A stretch of 64,000 nucleotides of DNA from an uncultured Bacilli bacterium (GTDB lineage Bacteria; Bacillota_I; Bacilli_A; RF39; UBA660), in contig CAKOUR010000002.1 in NCBI GenBank assembly GCA_934120635.1, positions 59,033 through 123,032 on the forward strand, given 5' to 3'. Positions 1-8,687 of this stretch are shown here, one piece after another (position 1 is the first letter of the stretch; each line of letters opens with the position of its first letter). A program made the position numbers and the translations under genes. The notes beneath the pieces were generated by a model that worked only from the letters and a program-made list of their open reading frames with translations, did no database searches and was not told the DNA's origin.

Positions 1-556
1 TGGTTCTTTGCTCAGAAGTTACTGTTCCTGAACCTCTACATGTTGAGCAAGTACTAGGATTAAATCCACCTTTTCCATCGCAATCTGGACAAGTATCTAC
101 AATATCTAGTTTCAAGTCTTTCTTTGTTCCATAAACAGCTTCTTCAAAATCAATGGTCATTCGATACAAAACATCATTGCCTTTTCGTGGCCCATTAGAA
201 CTTCTTCTTGATCCTGATTGTGTGAATCCAGAGAATCCTCCAAAACCACCCATGCCGCCAAACAAGTCTTCAAAAATATCTGACATGTCTCCAAAGTCAA
301 AGTTGCTAAATCCTCCTGCTCCACCTGCTCCTTGTTGGAAAGCAGCATGACCAAACTGATCATATTGTTTTCTTTTACTTGGATCAGATAATACAGCATA
401 AGCTTCTTGACATTCTTTAAATTTTTCAGCAGCATCTGGTTCTTTTGATACATCAGGATGATATTTTTTTGCTAATTTACGAAAAGCAGACTTAATCTCA
501 GCATCAGTTGCATCCTTAGAAACACCTAAGACTTCATAATAATCTTTTTTATCCAT
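1..556 (-). CDS. dnaJ: DnaJ co-chaperone, 3' end outside the window
   Basis: DnaJ stimulates the ATPase of DnaK and hands it unfolded clients in the cytoplasm. About 185 residues are visible: an N-terminal J domain (MDKKDYYEVLGVS start, HPD motif in KYHPDVS), a Gly/Phe-rich stretch (GGMGGFGGFSGF), and the first zinc-finger repeats (CPDCDGKGG, CSTCRGSG). The C-terminal substrate-binding domains lie beyond position 1. The start ATG at 556 follows a TAGGAATAAAG ribosome site. It is the last visible gene of the hrcA operon, 73 bases after dnaK, with a hairpin between them. The identification is secure; only completeness is unknown. Confidence 0.96.
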   Translation of the reverse strand, partial: MDKKDYYEVLGVSKDATDAEIKSAFRKLAKKYHPDVSKEPDAAEKFKECQEAYAVLSDPSKRKQYDQFGHAAFQQGAGGAGGFSNFDFGDMSDIFEDLFGGMGGFGGFSGFTQSGSRRSSNGPRKGNDVLYRMTIDFEEAVYGTKKDLKLDIVDTCPDCDGKGGFNPSTCSTCRGSGTVTSEQRT

Positions 557-597
557 CTTTATTCCTACTTTCTTTTGTTATTTTTTTGATAAAGAAG

Positions 598-619
598 AAG
601 TTCTAGTTACCTAGAACTT
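598..619 (-). promoter_or_regulatory. Intercistronic hairpin between dnaK and dnaJ
   Basis: A perfect 9-base inverted repeat (AAGTTCTAG / CTAGAACTT) with a 4-base loop lies in the dnaK-dnaJ gap. Only a mixed pyrimidine stretch follows it on the minus strand, so it may be an RNA-processing or 3'-protecting structure or a partial terminator that lowers dnaJ relative to dnaK. The role is inferred. Confidence 0.5.
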
Positions 620-629
620 GTTTTCTTTA

Positions 630-2462
630 TTATTTTTCTTCGAAGTCTGCATCTACTACTCCATCATCTTCTTTTTTAGAGGTTGATTCTGTAGAAGTAT
701 TTTCTTCTTTTTCTGCACCTTGATTTGCTTTTGCTGCTTCTTCATATACTTTTGATGCAAATTGATTTGCTTTTTCTAGTAATTTATCTTTTGAAGATTT
801 GATTTCTTCAATATCTTCTTTTTCGATAGCTTTCTTTACTTTATCCATTAATTCTTCTGCTTCTTTTTTATCAGAATCACTTACTTTATCTCCTAAATCT
901 TTAATAGCTTTTTCGGTCATGAAGACTACTTGTTCTGCATCATTTTTAGCATCGGCTAATTCTTTTACTTTAGCATCTTTTTCTTTATTTGCTTCTGCTT
1001 CCTTCATCATTCTGTCAATTTCTTCATCTGATAATGTGTTTGTTGCTGTAATTGTTATTGATTGTTCTTTTTGTGTTCCTAAGTCTTTTGCTTTAACATT
1101 AACAATTCCGTTTGCATCGATATCGAATGTTACTTCAATTTGAGGTACTCCACGAGGTGCTGGTGGGATGTTGGTAAGTTGGAAGTTTCCTAAAGTCTTG
1201 TTATCACTAGCCATTGGTCTTTCACCTTGTAATACATGGATATCTACGGCTGGTTGGTTATCAGCAGCAGTTGAGAATACTTGGCTCTTGCTTGTTGGAA
1301 TTGTTGTATTTCTTGGAATTAGAACAGTCATTACACCGCCTAATGTTTCAATACCAAGTGATAATGGTGTTACATCTAGTAAGACAATATCATTTACATC
1401 TCCTGTTAAAACTCCACCTTGGATAGCAGCACCCATAGATACTACTTCATCTGGGTTTACCCCTTTAGAAGGATCTTTTCCTGTTTCTTTCTTAACTAAA
1501 TCTTGAACCATTGGAATACGAGTTGATCCACCTACTAGGATAACTTTATCAATATCACTCTTTGATAATTTTGCATCTTTTAGTGCTTTTCTTACTGGTT
1601 CTAGAGTAGAATCAACTAAATCACTAATTAAGGACTCAAATTTTGCTCTTGTAACATCCATTTCAAAGTTTACTGGCGCACCATCTACTTGTGCAATGAA
1701 TGGTAATGATACTTGTGTTGAAGTCATACCAGATAAATCTTTTTTAGCTTTTTCGGCTGCTTCTTTAATTCTTTGCATAGCCATTTTATCATCAGATAAA
1801 TCAACGTCTTCTTCTTTCTTAATTTCAGATACGATATAATCTACTAGACGATTATCAAAATCATCTCCACCTAAGTGGTTATTTCCTGATGTTGATAATA
1901 CTTCAAAAACACCATCTCCTAGTTCTAGAATAGATACATCGAATGTTCCACCACCTAAATCATAAACTAAGATTTTTTCGTTTGTATTTTGTTTATCAAG
2001 TCCATAAGCAAGAGCTGCTGCAGTTGGTTCGTTAATAATTCTTTCAACTTCTAATCCTGCAATTTTACCAGCATTTTTTGTTGCTTGTCTTTGGGCATCA
2101 TTGAAGTATGCAGGAACTGTAATAACAGCTTTTGTTACTTTTTCTCCTAAATAAGCTTCTGCTGTTTTCTTTAAATCACTTAAAATCATTGCACTTACTT
2201 CTTCTGGAGAATATTCTTTTCCATTAGCTTTTACTTTTTCACTAGTACCCATTTTTCTCTTGATTGAAATAATGGTATCTGGATTAACTAAAGCTTGACG
2301 TTTTGCTTTTTCTCCTACGATAATTTCTCCTTTTTTAAAAGATACTACTGATGGAGTTGTTCTTCCTCCTTCAGCATTAGCTATAACGTGTGCTTCTCCT
2401 CCTTCAAATATAGATACACAACTATTCGTTGTTCCTAAATCAATTCCTATTATTTTACTCAT
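630..2462 (-). CDS. dnaK: DnaK (Hsp70) chaperone
   Basis: ATP-dependent Hsp70 chaperone, 610 residues, the usual length for Bacillota. The start MSKIIGIDLGTTNSCV carries the phosphate-1 motif. VYDLGGGTFDVSIL (phosphate 2) and ILVGGSTRIPMVQ (adenosine motif) complete the nucleotide-binding domain over roughly residues 1-360. The substrate-binding domain with a VTPLSLGIET linker follows, then a helical lid ending in the typical acidic tail DGVVDADFEEK. The ribosome site is AAAGGTGA. The gene is co-transcribed with hrcA, grpE and dnaJ. GrpE and DnaJ are its nucleotide-exchange and J-domain partners. Confidence 0.98.
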   Translation of the reverse strand: MSKIIGIDLGTTNSCVSIFEGGEAHVIANAEGGRTTPSVVSFKKGEIIVGEKAKRQALVNPDTIISIKRKMGTSEKVKANGKEYSPEEVSAMILSDLKKTAEAYLGEKVTKAVITVPAYFNDAQRQATKNAGKIAGLEVERIINEPTAAALAYGLDKQNTNEKILVYDLGGGTFDVSILELGDGVFEVLSTSGNNHLGGDDFDNRLVDYIVSEIKKEEDVDLSDDKMAMQRIKEAAEKAKKDLSGMTSTQVSLPFIAQVDGAPVNFEMDVTRAKFESLISDLVDSTLEPVRKALKDAKLSKSDIDKVILVGGSTRIPMVQDLVKKETGKDPSKGVNPDEVVSMGAAIQGGVLTGDVNDIVLLDVTPLSLGIETLGGVMTVLIPRNTTIPTSKSQVFSTAADNQPAVDIHVLQGERPMASDNKTLGNFQLTNIPPAPRGVPQIEVTFDIDANGIVNVKAKDLGTQKEQSITITATNTLSDEEIDRMMKEAEANKEKDAKVKELADAKNDAEQVVFMTEKAIKDLGDKVSDSDKKEAEELMDKVKKAIEKEDIEEIKSSKDKLLEKANQFASKVYEEAAKANQGAEKEENTSTESTSKKEDDGVVDADFEEK

Positions 2463-2480
2463 AATTATTCACCTTTCCTT

Positions 2481-2705
2481 TTATTTATTATCATGACTTT
2501 CTTCGTCAATAATGACTATTTTTTTCTTCTTCTTTTTATTGCTATTCACATTCTTATTGCTTTTCTTTAATTTTTCATAAATGAAATAAGCAAGCAAAGC
2601 AACCAAAATAAATGGTAATACCCAAATCATAAAGTGAATAGCAAGGTAAGATAGTAATATTGCTATAATGAGATAAATGATATCTTTTATCTTTTCTTTA
2701 TTCAT
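2481..2705 (-). CDS. Small two-segment membrane protein in the dnaK operon
   Basis: A 74-residue protein with no family recognised. Residues 8-45 are almost wholly hydrophobic (IIYLIIAILLSYLAIHFMIW then VLPFILVALLAYFIY), enough for two short membrane segments or a hairpin. A very basic stretch (KKSNKNVNSNKKKKKK) and an acidic end follow. AAGGAGATATAA precedes the ATG. It sits 10 bases after grpE and 18 before dnaK on the same strand, so it should be heat-induced with them. An insert at this place in the operon is not standard in Bacillota. The coding call rests on the ribosome site and tight packing. Confidence 0.75.
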   Translation of the reverse strand: MNKEKIKDIIYLIIAILLSYLAIHFMIWVLPFILVALLAYFIYEKLKKSNKNVNSNKKKKKKIVIIDEESHDNK

Positions 2706-2715
2706 TTATATCTCC

Positions 2716-3330
2716 TTACTCATTTACTTTTACCATAGCAGGCCTTATTACTCTATCCTTATAAATATAACCTTTTTGTAATACTTCTAAAACAACGCCT
2801 GCCGGTTTAGACTCATCATGGTCAGTTAGGACTGCATGATGATATTCAGGATCAAATTCTATTCCTTCAGCTTGAATTTCTTTTACTTCAAACTTATTTA
2901 AAATTCCTATCGTTGTAGTATAGATTAATTTAAATCCTGCTAAAAACTTAGATACTTCATCAGATAAATCATTATCATCCATCGAGATTGCTCGCTCAAA
3001 GTTATCTACAACAGTTAATAATTCTTTGATTAAATCTTCGTTTTTATACTTTAATACTTTCTCACTTTCTTCTTCTTTTCTTCTTTTATAGTTTTGCAGT
3101 TCAGCTTGATTTCTTAAAAGTGCTTCTTGCATAGATGTTAATTTCTGATTTAAAATTTCTATTTGTTTTTTGCTTTCTTCTAAATCCTGTTCCATCTTTT
3201 CTCGTAGTTCTTTTTCTTTACTGCATTTGCATTCTTTTTTATTTTTACTAATTACTTTATCAGTATTTTCTTCATTTAATTTTTCTTTATTATCTATCAT
3301 TTCTTCTTGATGATTTTTATGTTTACTCAT
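2716..3330 (-). CDS. grpE: GrpE nucleotide-exchange factor
   Basis: GrpE releases ADP from DnaK. The 204-residue protein has a charged disordered N-terminus, a long coiled coil (about residues 40-115), and the C-terminal beta domain with the family signature near FDPEYHHAV and an end resembling GYIYKDRVIRPAMVKV. The start follows TTAGGAGG and overlaps the end of hrcA by 8 bases, implying translational coupling. An unusual local cluster is KECKCSKEKE near residue 35, two cysteines in the disordered part. Assignment is secure from sequence and position. Confidence 0.96.
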   Translation of the reverse strand: MSKHKNHQEEMIDNKEKLNEENTDKVISKNKKECKCSKEKELREKMEQDLEESKKQIEILNQKLTSMQEALLRNQAELQNYKRRKEEESEKVLKYKNEDLIKELLTVVDNFERAISMDDNDLSDEVSKFLAGFKLIYTTTIGILNKFEVKEIQAEGIEFDPEYHHAVLTDHDESKPAGVVLEVLQKGYIYKDRVIRPAMVKVNE

Positions 3331-4318
3331 TTTCGCCTCCTAAATGACTTTTGATATAATCTAGTAGACTAACTACTTTATCGTATTCCATTCTTTTTGG
3401 TCCTACAATTGCAATTGTTCCTTCTTCTCCATTTACATTATATTTTGTCTTAACAACAGATGTATCATTGGTAATTTCTGATTCACTTCCAACATAAATA
3501 TGTATACCATTGTTTTCTTCTTCTTTAATAGAACTCACATCTTCAAATTTAGAAAGAATCTCTTTTACTTTTTCAATGTTAGAAAACTCTGGCTGCTTTA
3601 GAAAATTATTTTTTCCTACGAAGTGGACATCATTATTACTACTCGTAAATTCTGAGAAGGCATCATAAAAGGCATTGTATAATACTTCGTGTTGTTTAAC
3701 ATACTTACCAATAATTGGTTTTACTTCGTACTCTAATTTTTCAGAGATTTCATTAATAGGTGTTCCTACTACTAATTTGTTGATTAACTCTACTGTTTTT
3801 CTGACATCTTCTGTAGAAATATTACTTGGTAAGTATAAATTTTTATGTTCGACAACTCCTTTATCTGTAATAACAATTGTTAGAATTTTATTTTCTTCTA
3901 ATGGAACAATTTCTACTTGCTTTAAGCGGTTAGCCTTAGCACTAGTTCCTAATACTATTGAAGTGTAATTGGTAATTTCTGATACGATTTCGATACTTTT
4001 TTTGATTGTATCAGATAAATCAAGAGATTGGTTTTTAAAAATAGTTTGTAGTTTTAGCATATCTTCTCCTGTCATATTCTTTGGTTGCATTAGGTTATCT
4101 ACATAATATTTATATCCCTTTTCACTAGGAATTCTTCCTGATGCAAAGTGATTTTTTTCTAAATATCCTAAATCTTCTAAGTATACCATTTCATTACGAA
4201 TGGTAGCACTAGAACATTTGATGTTTTTGCAAATATGAGAGGAACTTACTGGTTTAGCTGTTTTGATATATTCTTCTACAATGATTCTTAAAATTTGATT
4301 TTCTCTTTCAGATATCAT
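3323..4318 (-). CDS. hrcA: HrcA heat-shock repressor
   Basis: HrcA binds CIRCE operators and represses class I heat-shock genes; its active folding depends on chaperonin in known systems. The 331-residue protein starts MISERENQILRIIVEEYI and has an N-terminal winged-helix domain (SSATIRNEMVYLEDLGYLEK resembles the recognition helix), a GAF-like middle and an ending like VSLLDYIKSHL. It is the first gene of the operon. Its TAAGGAG ribosome site overlaps the promoter-proximal CIRCE element, so autoregulation is expected. The downstream grpE start overlaps its end. Confidence 0.97.
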   Translation of the reverse strand: MISERENQILRIIVEEYIKTAKPVSSSHICKNIKCSSATIRNEMVYLEDLGYLEKNHFASGRIPSEKGYKYYVDNLMQPKNMTGEDMLKLQTIFKNQSLDLSDTIKKSIEIVSEITNYTSIVLGTSAKANRLKQVEIVPLEENKILTIVITDKGVVEHKNLYLPSNISTEDVRKTVELINKLVVGTPINEISEKLEYEVKPIIGKYVKQHEVLYNAFYDAFSEFTSSNNDVHFVGKNNFLKQPEFSNIEKVKEILSKFEDVSSIKEEENNGIHIYVGSESEITNDTSVVKTKYNVNGEEGTIAIVGPKRMEYDKVVSLLDYIKSHLGGENE

Positions 4319-4331
4319 CTTTTACCACTCC

Positions 4332-4358
4332 TTAGCAATTCCTTTTTCTGAATGCTAG
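4332..4358 (-). promoter_or_regulatory. CIRCE operator, promoter-proximal copy
   Basis: TTAGCAATT-N9-GAATGCTAG keeps the 9-9-9 architecture of CIRCE (TTAGCACTC-N9-GAGTGCTAA) with a few mismatches. One half overlaps the hrcA ribosome-binding site, 13 bases from the start codon. HrcA binding here would block the start of transcription or occlude translation in the transcript. Confidence 0.85.
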
Positions 4359-4362
4359 ATTC

Positions 4363-4391
4363 ATTATAGTATATTATATTAGCAATGTCAA
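4363..4391 (-). promoter_or_regulatory. hrcA operon promoter (sigma-A type)
   Basis: On the minus strand a perfect TTGACA (4386-4391), a 17-base spacer and a perfect TATAAT (4363-4368) lie between and partly within the two CIRCE elements. Transcription should begin near 4356. Confidence 0.92.
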
Positions 4392-4405
4392 TAAATAATT
4401 GCTAA
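4379..4405 (-). promoter_or_regulatory. CIRCE operator, promoter-distal copy
   Basis: TTAGCAATG-N9-AATTGCTAA is a second 9-9-9 inverted repeat overlapping the -35 box of the hrcA promoter. Together with the proximal copy it brackets the core promoter, which suggests cooperative repression by HrcA. Confidence 0.8.
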
Positions 4406-4420
4406 TTTTTTTAAAAAAAG

Positions 4421-4478
4421 AAAAATACTTATTCAACTTGAATACTTTCTATATAGAATCAAGCTAAGTAAGTATTTT
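4421..4478 (-). terminator. Terminator after the aldehyde dehydrogenase gene
   Basis: A long imperfect hairpin: AAAATACTTA pairs with TAAGTATTTT, with further pairing inside through AGCTTGA/TCAAGTT. A T-rich run follows on the minus strand. It separates the aldehyde dehydrogenase gene from the heat-shock promoter. Confidence 0.75.
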
Positions 4479-4482
4479 ATTT

Positions 4483-5919
4483 TTATTTTGTAATATTTTT
4501 TAAAATAACAGTTTTTGTTCTAGACATTTCTCTTAGAGTTGTCATTATTCCTTCATTTCCAATTCCAGAATATTTCCATCCACCAAATGGTTGTTCAAAA
4601 CTTCTAAAGAAACTTGCTCCATTAATAACAAATCCACCACATTCCATCATTTCACTTACTTTGATGGCTTTATTCATATCTTTGGTAATGATAGAGCCTG
4701 ATAATCCGTAAATAGATTGGTTGGCAATTTCTACTGCTTCTTCTATTGTATCAAAACCTATAACTGAGATGACTGGTCCAAAAATTTCCATATCTTTTGC
4801 TACATCCATATCTTTGGTAACGCCATCAAGTATAGTTGGTTCATAGAAAGCACCATTTCTTCTTCCACCGTAAACTACTTTTGCCCCTTGTTCTACTGTT
4901 TTATTTACTTGACTTTCTACCTCAATTGCTGCTTCTTCACTAATTAAGCAACCAATATCTGTATCCATTTCATTTGGATATCCTACTTTTAATGTCTTAA
5001 TTTTTTCAATCATTTTATCAATATATTGTTGTTTTACTGAATTTTGAATTAAAAATCTTTTACTAGCACAACAAACTTGTCCAGTATTGTAAAGTCTTCC
5101 CCAAACGGTTTCTTCGACAGCTAGGTCAATATCACCATCTTCACATAAAATGAAAGCATCGTTTCCTCCTAGTTCTAGTGATGAGTGTGCTAAGTGTGAA
5201 GCACATCTTTCTGCTGCATCAATACCAGCTGCTGTTGAACCAGTCAAGCTTACAATAGAAACTTTTTTATTTGAAGTTAAAGCTTCTCCTACTACTTTTC
5301 CTGATCCATGTACAACAGAGATAACTCCTGCTGGCACCCCTGCTTCTACTAATAATTCAACATATTTAGTTAGAGTTAATGGATTTACACTAGCAGGTTT
5401 TAAGATTGCTGCATTTCCCATTAATAATGCAGGTGGAATCTTATTAATAAAGATATCACTTGGGAAATTAAATGGAATAATTGCTACCATTACTCCTAAT
5501 GGTTGTTGAATTGTATATTGAATTGTATTTTCTTGCCCTTTTTCTGTTCCTCTTGGGATCATGTTCCCATAGTCATGTTTAATTTTTTCTACATATGCAG
5601 GTACACCAATAGAGATGTTAGCAATTTCATTGTATGCTTCTTTAATAGGCTTTCCTGTTTCATCAGATAAAGTTTTTGCTAAAGAATCTTTATCTCTTTC
5701 TACTAAACTAACAAATTTTGATAAAATTTCACATCTTTCATGAATAGATAATTTTGCCCAATCTTTTTGCACATTATAAGCATAATCTACTGCTTCATTT
5801 ACTTCTTCAGCTGATAGACTTGGTACAGTATCAATAAGTTCATTAGTTGCTGGATTTTTTACTTCAATAACGCTTCCATCTTTTGCATCGCGCCATTCTT
5901 TTCCAATTAAACTTTTCAT
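4483..5919 (-). CDS. NAD(P)-dependent aldehyde dehydrogenase
   Basis: A 478-residue member of the aldehyde dehydrogenase superfamily, oxidising an aldehyde to an acid with NAD(P). Visible features are a substrate/cofactor region with PFNFPSD, the NAD-binding SLTGSTAAG, the general-base loop LELGGNDAF, and the catalytic cysteine in NTGQVCCASKRF. The FGPV and QPFGGWKYSGIG motifs lie near the C-terminus. The overall pattern is closest to succinate-semialdehyde or lactaldehyde dehydrogenases, but the true substrate cannot be read. It is a single-gene unit with its own promoter, a palindrome near the transcription start, and a terminator, so it is probably individually regulated. Confidence 0.9.
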   Translation of the reverse strand: MKSLIGKEWRDAKDGSVIEVKNPATNELIDTVPSLSAEEVNEAVDYAYNVQKDWAKLSIHERCEILSKFVSLVERDKDSLAKTLSDETGKPIKEAYNEIANISIGVPAYVEKIKHDYGNMIPRGTEKGQENTIQYTIQQPLGVMVAIIPFNFPSDIFINKIPPALLMGNAAILKPASVNPLTLTKYVELLVEAGVPAGVISVVHGSGKVVGEALTSNKKVSIVSLTGSTAAGIDAAERCASHLAHSSLELGGNDAFILCEDGDIDLAVEETVWGRLYNTGQVCCASKRFLIQNSVKQQYIDKMIEKIKTLKVGYPNEMDTDIGCLISEEAAIEVESQVNKTVEQGAKVVYGGRRNGAFYEPTILDGVTKDMDVAKDMEIFGPVISVIGFDTIEEAVEIANQSIYGLSGSIITKDMNKAIKVSEMMECGGFVINGASFFRSFEQPFGGWKYSGIGNEGIMTTLREMSRTKTVILKNITK

Positions 5920-5934
5920 TTTTCCTCCTCTATT

Positions 5935-5989
5935 TAATACCCTCTTGGTATTATATTTTTAGTATACATTTATCAATCTATTTTTTCAA
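5935..5989 (-). promoter_or_regulatory. Promoter and palindrome upstream of aldehyde dehydrogenase
   Basis: TTGAAA (5984-5989), a 17-base spacer and TATACT (5961-5966) on the minus strand. A 7+7 palindrome with a 5-base centre, TAATACC-N5-GGTATTA (5935-5953), covers about +1 to +20, the usual place for a repressor operator. A strong AGAGGAGG ribosome site follows. Confidence 0.7.
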
Positions 5990-6018
5990 GTAAATTTACA
6001 AAATTTATCAAAAAAAGA

Positions 6019-6049
6019 AAAATAAGTAAGCAGATTTTTGCTTACTTAT
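6019..6049 (-). terminator. Terminator of the surface-protein gene
   Basis: ATAAGTAAGCA / TGCTTACTTAT with a 6-base loop, then a T run on the minus strand. The hairpin includes the stop codon of the surface-protein gene. Confidence 0.85.
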
Positions 6050-8522
6050 GAATTCTTCTTTTTCTAATTTTTTGTGTTATAGATAGTTTATTTTTTTTAA
6101 TGATAAAGTAATAACTTATTCCTCCCAATACTGCTACTACTAATAAGATTATTAATACTTTATATAATTTATCCATTCCCGTTTTTACTTCTTGAATTTT
6201 TTTATCATACATAGTCAATTTATTATTAGTTAGGCTTTTACCATCTTTATCTGTCAATGTGCCATCAGGTTTCATTGTAAAAATAATTGACTCTGCTGTA
6301 GAATAGCCTTTTGGTGCTATTTTTTCAACAAGATAATATGTTCCTGCTGGAAGGCCAGATATTGTCTTCGGTTTATCTGATGATGTCCATGTTGCCTCTG
6401 TTCCATCTGCTAATATGACTGGAATACATTCATCTGTATATTGATCATTTAGTGTTTTTACATTACCATTTTCATCTGTATAAGTACTACAAATACTTAT
6501 TGTTGCTCCTGAAAGTTCTTTATTATTAGCAACATCTGTTTTACTAATGTTAAAAGTATTTAGTTTATTTTTTATTATTATCAAATTATCTTTTACTGTT
6601 TGATTTCCAGTACTTACTTCTCCTGCTGCATTTATATTAAACTGTGTTGCAGAAGTAGCTATAACATATCCACTTGGTGGTGTTGTTTCTACTATATAGT
6701 AATCCCCTTGTTTTAGTCCATTGAACTCTACTGGTGTTGAACTAGAAATCCATGTCATTTCAACATCATTAATTGTTTTGGCAGGATCACATTTTTCTTT
6801 TTTTTCTTTATAGGTTGCTGATGTACAAATTTTTAGTGTCGCTCCTTCTACTTCTTCATCTCCTGATGCAGCTCTTTTACTTATTTTTATATTATTTTTA
6901 ACATTTACTTTAGTTATTACTAGATTCCCACTAGATTTAGAAACTTTAATATATTTATCTTTTTCGCTACAAAAAGTTTCATCATCAACTTTCTTTTTCG
7001 AAGTATTATTATAACATATTTTTTCATATGTAACTTTAGGGGCTGTCGGTTGCTCTGTTTCGCCGTTAGCACCACCTTCTGTATTATCATTAGGTGTTGT
7101 TGTATTTTCTGATGTATTTCCTCCGGTAGAAGGAGTACTTGATGAATCACCAGTATCTGGACTAGTGAAATCACAATTTTCTTTTTCGGAAAGATTTATT
7201 GGATCTCCTCCAGTAGAGGCTTGACATTTATATTCATAAGAAGAAAAATTACATCTTTCAATATCAACTTCTTTTGTTGCGTCATTTTCTGAATTATAAT
7301 AGCATTTTACGCTATTGGTATTATGATTTACATTAGGATCATAAGTATATATATTTGTTTTTGAACTTTTAGGATCAAGTATATATCCAACTGGAGATGA
7401 TTTCTCTACTAAATAATAATTATGTTTGAAAAAATCATCATCTGCTGTTGCTAATGTAGGACTGGTATAACTTACTGTAGAAATTCCATTTTTATTAGAT
7501 GCTAATAAATTATTTTTATTATTTACATCATCTTTATAAATTTCTAAGGAAGAACCTGTTAATAGCTCTCCAGATTCATCTACTTTATAGCCAATAATTC
7601 TATGATTGGTTAATGATGGAACAGTTAATTGTACTGATTGACTTGTGCCTCTATTCACATTAAAATCTCCGCTAGTAATTAAAGTTTGATTTCCTGTCTT
7701 TAAATAGCGAATCGAAGTTGGATATTTACTAGAATTTGTACCTTTAACATTTATTTTAATTGTACTATCTTTGTCTGCTCCAGTGACCTTGATATAGAAT
7801 GGGTAATCATCTTTTCTACCACTAAAATTAATTGTTGATGTGCAACCAGTCCCATTTGAGTTTTTACAAAAACTAACTGTTCCTTTTGTAGATGATGCAC
7901 TAAGAGTATAACTTACCTTATCTGAACTTTCCCCTACATACTCTTTTAACCCTGATAAAGTAATTTTATCTGAAATATAGGTTGAACCAGAAATATAATT
8001 TAATACGCTATCTGTTAATTTAAATGATGGTTTACTTATACTTTTACTTAGTACTATTTTTTTATATTTGTTCATTACGTCATCGTAAATAGTTTTTATC
8101 GTTTTATTTGTAGCATAAAAATTTCTAGAACTTCCTGAATTTAGGGCTTTATTAAAATAAGTATTAATTACTGCTGCTGTCATTGCATAAGCTTTGGTTC
8201 CAGTATATTTTTTATTTACTTCTTCAATAATCATTCCTGCTATGATAGCTTTTTTACTATCTTTTTTCCACTTACTATCTTGAGTATATCTAGTGTTACC
8301 ATCAGGTATTTTTACATACAGTTGAGTACAGTAAGCATACTTATCTCCTATTTTCTTTATGCAATCTTTACCCATATCAGTACCGTTTACAGTGCTATAT
8401 GCTCCAGTTGTATGATTAAAATAGTAACAAACTCCTGTAGATGTATATGTAATTGCATTTACATTCTTTAAGTTTAAGAACATCATTATTATGAAACTTA
8501 AAAGCAATTTATTTTTTTTCAT
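6042..8522 (-). CDS. Pilin-like surface protein with SpaA/Cna-B domains
   Basis: An 826-residue exported protein. A signal peptide (MKKNKLLLSFIIMMFLNLKN) is followed by a Cys-containing N-terminal domain (YAYCTQ at 63-67) that resembles thioester-adhesin domains. Three SpaA/Cna-B-type domains carry the E-box that forms isopeptide bonds: YLVEKSSPVGYIL, YYIVETTPPSGYVI and YYLVEKIAPKGYS, with partner lysines in the ISKTD/ISKRA starts. A Thr/Pro/Ser-rich stretch lies in the middle (residues about 465-505). The C-terminus has a membrane helix and a basic tail, but no LPXTG sorting signal is seen. It probably acts in adhesion or as a stalk. It is transcribed divergently from the deacetylase. AAGGAGTG precedes the start. 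Confidence 0.85.
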   Translation of the reverse strand: MKKNKLLLSFIIMMFLNLKNVNAITYTSTGVCYYFNHTTGAYSTVNGTDMGKDCIKKIGDKYAYCTQLYVKIPDGNTRYTQDSKWKKDSKKAIIAGMIIEEVNKKYTGTKAYAMTAAVINTYFNKALNSGSSRNFYATNKTIKTIYDDVMNKYKKIVLSKSISKPSFKLTDSVLNYISGSTYISDKITLSGLKEYVGESSDKVSYTLSASSTKGTVSFCKNSNGTGCTSTINFSGRKDDYPFYIKVTGADKDSTIKINVKGTNSSKYPTSIRYLKTGNQTLITSGDFNVNRGTSQSVQLTVPSLTNHRIIGYKVDESGELLTGSSLEIYKDDVNNKNNLLASNKNGISTVSYTSPTLATADDDFFKHNYYLVEKSSPVGYILDPKSSKTNIYTYDPNVNHNTNSVKCYYNSENDATKEVDIERCNFSSYEYKCQASTGGDPINLSEKENCDFTSPDTGDSSSTPSTGGNTSENTTTPNDNTEGGANGETEQPTAPKVTYEKICYNNTSKKKVDDETFCSEKDKYIKVSKSSGNLVITKVNVKNNIKISKRAASGDEEVEGATLKICTSATYKEKKEKCDPAKTINDVEMTWISSSTPVEFNGLKQGDYYIVETTPPSGYVIATSATQFNINAAGEVSTGNQTVKDNLIIIKNKLNTFNISKTDVANNKELSGATISICSTYTDENGNVKTLNDQYTDECIPVILADGTEATWTSSDKPKTISGLPAGTYYLVEKIAPKGYSTAESIIFTMKPDGTLTDKDGKSLTNNKLTMYDKKIQEVKTGMDKLYKVLIILLVVAVLGGISYYFIIKKNKLSITQKIRKRRIHK

Positions 8523-8652
8523 CTAATTCACTCCTTCTTATTATGAAATAAGTATAGCATTTTTGTTTGACAGATACAATAATTTTATAGTATAAATTTG
8601 TTAACTTTGATGTAAAGTAATAATAGAATATATTTCCAAAACAATTTTTACA

Positions 8653-8661
8653 TGATATAAT
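8653..8661 (+). promoter_or_regulatory. Extended -10 promoter for the deacetylase
   Basis: TGATATAAT is a perfect extended -10 (TG at 8653, TATAAT at 8656-8661) on the plus strand; no good -35 is seen. Transcription would begin near 8668, about 20 bases before the preferred start codon. Confidence 0.65.
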
Positions 8662-8687
8662 AATAGGCGATGTAGGTTGTGATAAAA

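Noticed and set aside
1168..1506. Long plus-strand open frames opposite dnaK (also opposite infB, arcA and others)
   Set aside because: They lie antisense to strongly conserved genes and lack ribosome sites and family resemblance; they arise from codon bias.
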